Assembly: GCF_932526225.1 (NCBI RefSeq)
Contig: NC_064044.1
Location: forward strand, 9,806,050-9,870,049
DNA length: 64,000 nucleotides
Direction: 5' to 3'
From: Nematostella vectensis
Lineage: Eukaryota; Cnidaria; Anthozoa; Actiniaria; Edwardsiidae
Under the pieces are notes generated by a model. The model was not told where the DNA came from. It ran no database searches and saw only the letters and a list, made by a program, of their open reading frames with translations. Of this stretch, positions 58,101 to 64,000 are shown piece by piece (positions within the stretch are counted from its first letter, which is position 1; each line of letters opens with the position of its first letter). A program made the translations under genes and the position numbers.

Positions 58101-61100
58101 ACTGCTCTAGCTCTCGGTTCTTTCGCATCTCTTCTTCCTCTTCTCGTTTTCGCCACGCCTCTTCTTCTCTCTGTCTGATCAGTTCATCATCCGAGGGAGG
58201 TTGGTATTTTACTTGAAGTTCTTCAGAAGCTTTGCGAGTCCTCTCCTATATAGCCACAACGACAGAGCAAAAAAAAAAAATGGCATAAAATTTTTCAATT
58301 CTTAATATATAAGCTCAAGATTCCGTATACAAGGAGTTCCTCTGACAAAAAGCGTAATTCCAAATTTTAAAGAAATTTAGAAGATATGAAATTTAGATAT
58401 TAGCGAGCAAAGTTGGATCAATTTCTGATCAGAGCCCGACTTCTCCCTAAAAACGAGGAGAATTCATACTTTAAACATTTGAAATTTGCACTTCAAGCCC
58501 CATATCTCGAAGACGAATCCATTAGACAAAAACACTTTTTGATATGTTGGTTTACATAATATAAGGAACCTCTATGCAAAAATTCAAGCTTACCGAAGTT
58601 AACCAGACATTTTTTTTATTGCTCTGTCAACCACAACAGTTTATAAACAACAATGGAAAAGAACATTTGAATTTTCTGTACTTTGTCCATAGTGTCCAAA
58701 ACGCAGTAACAGTGCACGGGAAGTATAGGGTTTTACCTTAAATAGCTTGAATAACATGGAATACGTAAAGTTATCAAAATGTCCTTACTAAACGACCAAT
58801 AGAAATATGTATGGAATGCTTGTTTTTACCAATCACATGCAAAGTTTTCAAACAGTCATCCAAAAACAACAAGTTTCAGGACCTGAATTATCACATCATA
58901 GACCTTCATAAAATAGACCTTCTTGTGAACTGGGGGTGGTTCTTTCGAGCCCCCAGGAACCCCCTGGTCACAGGCCTGGTTTACAAGGCTTGGTTTACAG
59001 TGTAAAACATCACAACATTTATTTCTAGTAAAAAATTGTTAGGTCTTTTGGAAAACACTTGATGACATGAAGACATGCAGATTACTCACAGGTGCTCCAC
59101 CACCCCTGAATCTACTCTCATAGAGACTTGTTGCTGATGGTGGCTTGCTACTCATCTCTTGTTGTATCGTGACAGGGGAGTGAGACATCTGTTGTCTCCT
59201 ATCGGCAGCAGACCTGGCCAGGGGGGGTTGGTAAGCAGCCGGTTTATTAGCAATGACTGGTGCATGGGGTTGTGGAATGTATTTTTGCAGCTCATCTCCA
59301 GAGTCTGATAAAAAAATTCTTAAATGAAAGGTACTCCCAATATTTGTGTCAAGAAAACGTAAGAGAACACAATGTAGCAAAATGATGCTTGAGTACTGTA
59401 GGTGGTTTGAGCGTGTCTCACCATAAGAGGACTGTTTCCTGTGGCCACCATAACCATCATCAGATCCGCGATGAACTTCCCTGTACCATGCCGGAGCACC
59501 ATGACCAGATCCCTCGGAGCCGCTACTTGTGCTGCGGCGCTGGGGGGCGGGACTCCAAGACTGCTTGGGCGCTGCCTGTACCAGACCCGTATCAACAGGA
59601 TGGACATAGTCATCGTGTGGCTGATGTCGAGGGCGTCCAAAGATGTCCTCTTCACCTCTCCCAGGGAGCTCACTGTCTAGGTTATCGGACTTTTGGGCAT
59701 CACTGGCCAGTAAGGCTGTTAGGTTAGATGATGCTGGAAAAATGATGAAAAAGCAAATTGTATTAGCATGTTAGTTCCAACAAATGTTTTTGATCTGATG
59801 AAAAATAAACTATCATTATCCGCCAACCAAAAAGTTTCTGCCAACAGCTCAATGCAGCCATAAATAGGAACATAATTTTTTGGTTTGCCAGTATTAAGCC
59901 AGTTCAATTCAATATGGTAAAATTTAAACAAAATAATTGCAAACAATAAGCTTCACATTTTTCTAGGACACACTTTTCTAGTTTCCTTCAGCTTTCTTTT
60001 CTTAGACAAATGTGGAGCAGCTGCAAAGAGGCTTTTTTAGAAGTAAAGTCGTTAGAAGTTTTCCTACTAACTCACTTCCAGCGCTAGCATGCATCTCTTT
60101 AAACATCTCTTTGTACCATTTATTCCCTCTTTGTATAGCCTAAATAAAAACAGTCATATCACGTTACTACATGGCTATATGACATTAAAACTTTGCATTC
60201 ATTGAAAGCTTTGATAGCTGAAAAAAATTTCAAGCACAAAATATGATCCTAATATATGTACAGGATACATATTGGAATGACGCTTGCTACATACGTACTT
60301 GCTATTAGCAAACCAGTACTATTTTCAGACAAGAACTTATTTTCATTTATTTCTTTTTTAGCAAAAAAGGTCTGTACTGCATGTATACACAGTATGCAAA
60401 AAGTAAATTAAAGTAAAAACTAAAGTAAATATTTCTCAAAAATCTAAAATTTTGCTTTGTCTTGAAGTGAAAAGAAAACAAAACAACAGTACAGTTGATT
60501 ATGACAAAGGATAATGTATTGGTTAAGTGTCACCTTTTCAAAATTATTTGTAGATATGATTGACAGGTACATTGCTACTAACCGGTCTCTGGGGGCCAAC
60601 TTCCTGCATATGCATGCCAATATACTTTCGCTCCGGTTTCATTGGTGGAGGGGGAGGAATTTTCTTAGGGAGGGGCTTGGGTTCTCTCGTTGCTGGAAAA
60701 TATAAACATGTGTATGGAAAAAAAATCCAGAGTTCCTTTAGCCTTCAAAAAAATATAAGTACCAATGGTAATGTACTTTACCTAGGTTTGAGTTATCATC
60801 ACATTCATTTCCAATTTGACTGCATGTCAATAACGTTAGTCCCTGCTTTAAAACTGAAAGATTGTAGTGTGGGCTTTTGCCCTGGCTTTTGTATCACAGA
60901 AAAGTCTCAAGGTCTCAGTAATGATAGTAAGGCATTAAATGAGAAAAATTAGTCCAGAATATAAGGCAGCGTAGAGCCAGAGCAAGCCACGTAAAATTGG
61001 GGGGGAGGGCATAGTCACTTCTTACATTGCTAACTTTAAGTTTAGCGCTCTATATTCACCTTCAATAGCAGCTTGGTCTTTCTGCTTTCTAAACTGGTTC

Positions 61101-63108
61101 ATTGCGGGTGGTCGTTGTGATACGTTACGAGTTTGCTGGGAGGAGCTTTGGATATCACCATTGGGGAGAGTATTCTCAAACTCTTCTTCAGATCCAAATG
61201 ATGTCAACCTTGATAAATGTAATGGCAATAAAGGTACTTGTAACATGAGTGGCCGTTTAGCATTATTGTATACACCATTAGCATTGGTATGCCAGTTTTT
61301 AGTGTAATAATTTTTTAGTTCTTATTGCACAAGAAAAGTTTGTATATATATTGCACCATAAATAGCAAATGAAGACCACTTTTTATATTCAATATCATTC
61401 ACTCAAATTGTCTTTCATTTACAAAGAGCTTACAGTCAAAATGGGCCTTATTACCATAAGCCCACCCCCCCAAATAAAAAGAAATATGGTAATGCATTGT
61501 GAAGACTGAATGTTGAAAAAATATCGTTGTAAGACTACAGTATTTGCAATTATTAATTATGAGATGTTAATGTAGTGTATAGTCATGACAAAAGGAAGAC
61601 AGATTCTCTTATGCTTACAAGACAAGGAAGTATTTTAGAGCATGCTTAGCTTCCTTGCATCAGATGGTTGGAAATATTCAGATGCAACATGCACAATTAT
61701 TTCTGGTTATTTAAATACATAAGTATTGTGAAGAATAAAAAAAGCATGCAACTGTTATTCTTTATACCTTTTAAGTACCTAAAAATATTGAGCATATATT
61801 GAATATTTAAAACTAAGTTTAATTCACGGTTTATAAACAAATAATTGTAGTATTGATATCAATTCATTAGCATAAGGCATTAAAGCAAAAAAGGATTGTT
61901 TATACAGTAGATTATCATTAATTGTTTAGATAAAGGATATTGTCTACAGTTTATAAAACAAATTGCAGATTGCAATAAAGAAAATGTCAGTTAACTTTTG
62001 AAAAGGAAATTATGTATATGAAATATTATTGCTTTTACACAAATACTAACTGTGGGTTATATCCCTCTGAAGAATCATCATATCTAAAAAACAAAATCAA
62101 CAGTGGTAAGTCAGAAAAAAAAACATACACAAAATAAAAAGTGCTTTCTTAAAATAAAATATCTAAACTATGAATCAATTTTGATAAAATACATGGATAG
62201 GATGAGATAAAAAAATGGAAATAACAAGCAATCAATGTCTATGAGAATTTGATGGATGTGATATAAACTTATTAATTATGGAAGACAAATTAAAACAAGC
62301 CACTCATCTTTTACCATTTAAAAGCATTTAATAGTTGGTCAGTAAGGAAAAGTTGAAATATGTATTCATCAGCCATATTCAATAGATAAATGCAAATGAT
62401 CCAAGTTCATTGTTTCATTTCCTTTTTTCATGCATTTGCATTGAACATGGCTCATAGGATATGTTTATTTTTATTTTAATTTGGGACTTATCACATAATA
62501 TGTCCTTCTAGTGTTTGTCAATGCATGTTTAAATGTTTATTTTTTTATTTTTTTATGATACACTTTTTTCACAGTCTGTCTACAAGAGATTATAAAATAT
62601 TTTACTTCCTTTTAATATTTTAAAAGCACTTTAGTGTTGAAAACAACCTAGGATAAACACTAAAGATGGTTTCACACAGAAGACTAAAAACAGCTCTTCT
62701 TGTGTCAAAACTCCTTCTACATTTAGACAATTTTATTTTGAACAGCTTTCTCTTTCAATTTTCTTTTGCTCAACAGCAAAACAACAGTTTATTTATATCA
62801 GCTAAGAGCTAACAATACTAGAAACTAGAGGGAATGCACAAAACAAACAACAAAAAACAAAAGTGAGCACAGTGCAAAAAGTGAAACATGCAAACTTCAA
62901 ACAAAAAGAATTAATGAATGCCTTATGATTTACATTAATTGTGCATGAATGTGTTGACAACACATTTCAAGAGGAAACAAACTCAATATAGATATACAAG
63001 AACATATTTTTATTTTGCTATACCTTCTGCCACCCCTCCCTATTGGGCGGGGCTTGTCTGTGAATCCACGGGGGTCATTCGGAGCTCTGACCTGGACTGG
63101 GGCAGCAT
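48378..63108 (-). CDS. SORBS: Sorbin and SH3 domain-containing (vinexin/CAP/ArgBP2) adaptor, 5' end outside window
   Basis: Visible coding exons: 63108-63024, 62083-62051, 61208-61060, 60692-60583, 60139-60076, 59733-59422, 59304-59090, 58245-58078, 57624-57485, 55253-55139, 54770-54642, 52323-52228, 51761-51710, 51239-51187, 50661-50614, 49467-49157. Phases agree except at one junction. Order: Ser/Pro-rich linkers, a proline-rich stretch ([14 protein letters not shown]), a SoHo-like [12 protein letters not shown] motif, a Glu/Arg coiled coil, then three SH3 domains. SH3-1 has [20 protein letters not shown] and [11 protein letters not shown]3-2 has [14 protein letters not shown] and GIVPTQYLE, and SH3-3 has [20 protein letters not shown] and [16 protein letters not shown] proteins tie vinculin and signalling proteins to actin at adhesions. 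Between 51187 and 50661 the phase does not join (0 versus 2), so a small exon is probably unrecognised. The stop seems to be split: T at 49157 and GA at 48379-48378. Confidence 0.88.
48440..48860. repeat. Imperfect GAT-rich minisatellite
   Basis: Repeats of 'aatgctaatgataggttgtg' plus 'gtgatgatgat', period about 36-66 bases, with degenerate (GAT)n. It lies in the last SORBS intron. Asp/Met-rich and Ser/Pro/Ile-rich frames are artefacts. Confidence 0.85.
49052..49140. repeat. (AAT)n/(AAC)n microsatellite at the last SORBS donor
   Basis: About 25 AAC triplets flanked by AAT triplets, 15 bases downstream of the donor at 49157-49156 (minus strand). If unspliced, the SORBS frame would run into a poly-Leu tail, an unlikely real protein end. 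Confidence 0.95.
49768..50014. mobile_element. 247 bp inverted-repeat element in a SORBS intron
   Basis: The ends are 'attgtcaccagtttacttcc' and its perfect complement, extended by 'aaagccg' on both sides, for about 28 bp of inverted repeat with one mismatch. No clear target duplication. Non-coding. Confidence 0.8.
50140..50585. mobile_element. Element rich in 'gtgaaacgtga' motifs
   Basis: Imperfect inverted ends ('agggtggtaaaggg' versus 'ccccttttacaacct') bracket seven or more copies of 'gtgaaacgtga' or 'cgagaaacgtgaaa' in direct orientation. It sits in a SORBS intron. The 73-codon frame inside shows no family. Confidence 0.55.
50953..51131. mobile_element. 179 bp insertion with internal inversion and 14 bp target duplication
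   Basis: GGCTGAGGTACAAT lies at 50939-50952 and 51132-51145. The insert begins 'acaccaaaaactggaattcg' and carries two direct copies of 'taataagacttcttcagggc' followed by the inverted start. A single copy of the core lies at 12765-12835. The 14 bp duplication points to a retro-insertion with inversion, as seen with Penelope-like or LINE elements, more than to a cut-and-paste element. Confidence 0.75.
51806..52166. mobile_element. 361 bp inverted-repeat element carrying a TATA-led 81-codon ORF
   Basis: Inverted ends share 'gcactataaaagggc'. GTTAAACTA at 51797-51805 and GTTAAAGTA at 52167-52175 look like a 9 bp target duplication with one mismatch. The frame 51834-52079 fills most of the interior (listed separately). 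It lies in a SORBS intron. Confidence 0.7.
51834..52079 (+). CDS. 81-codon ORF inside the 361 bp element
   Basis: It starts [20 protein letters not shown] and ends [24 protein letters not shown] lies about 18 bases upstream within the inverted end. The protein looks globular with an amphipathic middle ([20 protein letters not shown]). I do not recognise a family. It may be a remnant of a larger element protein, or chance in 361 bases. Confidence 0.3.
   Translation: MSTKGSVVSKLPSGAELRSSVKRVLFAHEERNPNSTFEALFFSFAQFIFSWLQTMDNPPKEKECAVKLVQIINDNTTKKSN
52390..53945. repeat. 54 bp minisatellite in a SORBS intron
   Basis: About 30 copies of 'tagttgtagtgtattcgctt' + 'cttctaggaaacaacacacc' + 'tcacataaatgaca'. 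Variants lack the 'cacctcac' block (units of about 44 bases) and higher-order blocks repeat (53090-53330 resembles 53385-53640). The Cys/Leu-rich frames are artefacts. Confidence 0.95.
53990..54640. repeat. 42 bp minisatellite next to a SORBS exon
   Basis: About twelve copies of 'agcaacacagtgaaccaacc' + 'attagacaagtctaccttcc' with a 200-base block duplicated (54130-54340 resembles 54340-54550). The array grades straight into the exon donor at 54642-54641: the unit 'accttagcaac' matches the donor-proximal bases, so the array seems to have grown out of the splice-site sequence. Confidence 0.9.
54805..55010. repeat. Dispersed repeat copy ('cattcctttgttattgtt')
   Basis: Diverged member of the family also seen at 34120, 56435 and 56675, in the same orientation. 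Confidence 0.55.
55459..55530 (-). tRNA. tRNA-like sequence (probably pseudo-tRNA)
   Basis: Seventy-two bases on the minus strand start GTCTCGGTAGTATAGTGGTT, an A-box resembling tRNA-Asp/Glu, and contain a perfect B-box GGTTCGATCCC. Acceptor bases pair as GTCTCGG with TTGTGAC (one mismatch, two G-T), and the T arm has one mismatch. The anticodon stem pairs poorly; forced spacing gives AAG in the anticodon position. It lies in a SORBS intron, co-oriented. The weak anticodon arm points to a pseudogene or a SINE head. Confidence 0.5.
56435..56790. repeat. Two tandem copies of the dispersed 'ctcctttgttattgttt' repeat
   Basis: Copies start near 56438 and near 56685 ('cctttgttactttttctagt'). Both run through 'aaactttgtac' and 'gaaaatatcgcattggct' or 'gagaatattgcaatagct'. 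Confidence 0.55.
56940..57480 (-). pseudogene. Decayed duplicate copies of the SORBS exon 57624-57485
   Basis: On the minus strand, segments near 57470-57395, 57180-57130, 57110-57030 and 57010-56945 resemble the 3' half of the functional exon, including its donor. The copy at 57010-56945 reads 'tttgctatgactttatacaa' and ends 'agcgaaaagtaagg' like the real exon. It has TAG after the ERP codons. The others have further stops. The intact copy is the only one usable for coding the first SH3 strand. Confidence 0.7.
61209..63023. other. SORBS introns, AT-rich
   Basis: Apart from the small exon at 62083-62051, these bases are AT-rich intron with no repeats or RNAs that I can recognise. Confidence 0.5.
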
Positions 63109-63414
63109 CTGTTGACATATAATGCAGCAGCCATTAATTTACATTATTTAAAAAAATTAATTCTTGAAAACTTTAAAAATTTCAGAAACCTCATCCCCAC
63201 AACAACAAGTTACAAGAATCTTAGAGTAGGACAGAGTAGGAGTATAGACTGCAATAGGTTGTCCCCAAGCACTTGAAGTTGGCAAGTTAAACTGACCTGT
63301 TCAAAGTTAAAAGCCAACTGAATTTTGAATTTATGGACACCTTTTTACCTGATTTTATGCTAAATGTTTCATTTCCTAACTAATCTGCATGGGTATCAGT
63401 ATCTCAGCACCTCT

Positions 63415-64000
63415 CAGCCCCCAGCCCCGACCTGGAGGAAAAGGGGGAATTCTTAGTGAGGATCCAGGTGTCTCAGCCCCGATCTAAAGGACAAGGGGAA
63501 TTCTTAGTGAGGATCCAGGTGTCTCAGCCCCGATCTAAAGGACAAGGGGAATTCTTAGTGAGGATCCAGGTGTCTCAGCCCCGACCTGAAGGACATGGGG
63601 GAATTCTTAGTGAGGATCAGGGTGTCTCAGCCCCGGCCTTAAGGACATGGGGGAATTCTTAGTGAGGATCCAGGTGTCTCAGCCCCGACCTGAAGGACAT
63701 GGGGGAATTCTTAGTGAGGATCCGGGTGTCTCAGCCCCGGCCTTAAGGACATGGGGGAATTCTTAGTGAGGATCCGGGTGTCTCAGACCTGACCTGGAGG
63801 ACAAGGGGGAATTCTTAGTGAGGATCCAGGTGTCTCAGCCCCGACCTTGAGGACAAGGGGGAATTCTTAGTGAGGATCCAGGTGTCTCAGCCCCGGCCTT
63901 AAGGACAAGGGGGAATTCTTAGTGAGGATCCGGGTATCTCAGCCCTGACCTGAAGGACAAGGGGGAATTTTTAGTGAGGATCCGGGTGTCTCCGACCCGA
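63415..64000. repeat. 60 bp minisatellite in a SORBS intron, reaching the window edge
   Basis: About ten copies of 'gaattcttagtgaggatcca' + 'ggtgtctcagccccgacctg' + 'aaggacatggggg'. It contains an EcoRI-like and a BamHI-like hexamer in each unit. The plus-strand repeat frame is an artefact. Confidence 0.95.

Overview
The window is animal nuclear DNA. It holds intron-rich genes with GT-AG introns and animal-specific protein families, in a repeat-filled background of Penelope-like and LINE fragments, foldback elements, small terminal-inverted-repeat elements, minisatellites and microsatellites. The mix (a PARP14-like macrodomain ADP-ribosyltransferase, a vinexin/SORBS adaptor, abundant Penelope-like sequence, about 40% GC, moderate introns) suggests an early-branching marine invertebrate, most likely an anthozoan cnidarian. 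The species is an inference and is not proven.

Layout. 1-9000: transposon territory, with a Penelope-like reverse transcriptase fragment, a strongly C/A-rich strand-biased region, two independent tandem duplications of about 520 bp, and the 3' end of a LINE. 10330-16400: minisatellites, one isolated EGF-like exon, a candidate two-exon micro-protein gene (12483-13233), an old tandem duplication and a broken zinc-ribbon transposase-like gene present as an inverted pair. 17335-23330: a 6 kb foldback element whose inverted arms carry opposed arrays of a 117 bp unit, with an 11 bp direct repeat at both borders. 23400-25652: small inverted-repeat elements up to the 3' end of the PARP gene.

Three protein genes could be rebuilt exon by exon. 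(1) Minus strand, 34037-25653: a PARP14-like protein of 1797 aa in 8 coding exons whose lengths sum to an exact multiple of three (CUE-like, RGG, two RRM-like, KH-like, two macro, WWE, PARP catalytic). (2) Plus strand, 36139-44433: the rRNA-processing protein EFG1 homologue, 293 aa in 9 exons. It is divergent from the PARP gene across a 2.1 kb spacer with kappaB-like sites near the EFG1 start. (3) Minus strand, 63108-48378: a sorbin/SH3 (SORBS, vinexin/CAP/ArgBP2) adaptor with a SoHo-like motif and three SH3 domains. At least 16 coding exons are visible, and its 5' end lies beyond the window. Its introns hold two large minisatellites, several small transposons, a tRNA-like sequence and decayed copies of one of its own exons.

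The genes do not form a pathway: one is a likely ADP-ribosylation/innate-response enzyme, one a ribosome-biogenesis factor and one a cytoskeletal adaptor. The most notable non-genic signal is a set of non-autonomous DNA elements with clear borders. Four of them have 9 bp duplicated targets (one with a mismatch), and the 6 kb foldback has an 11 bp repeat. The pattern fits Mutator-like activity, but no transposase of that type is visible here.
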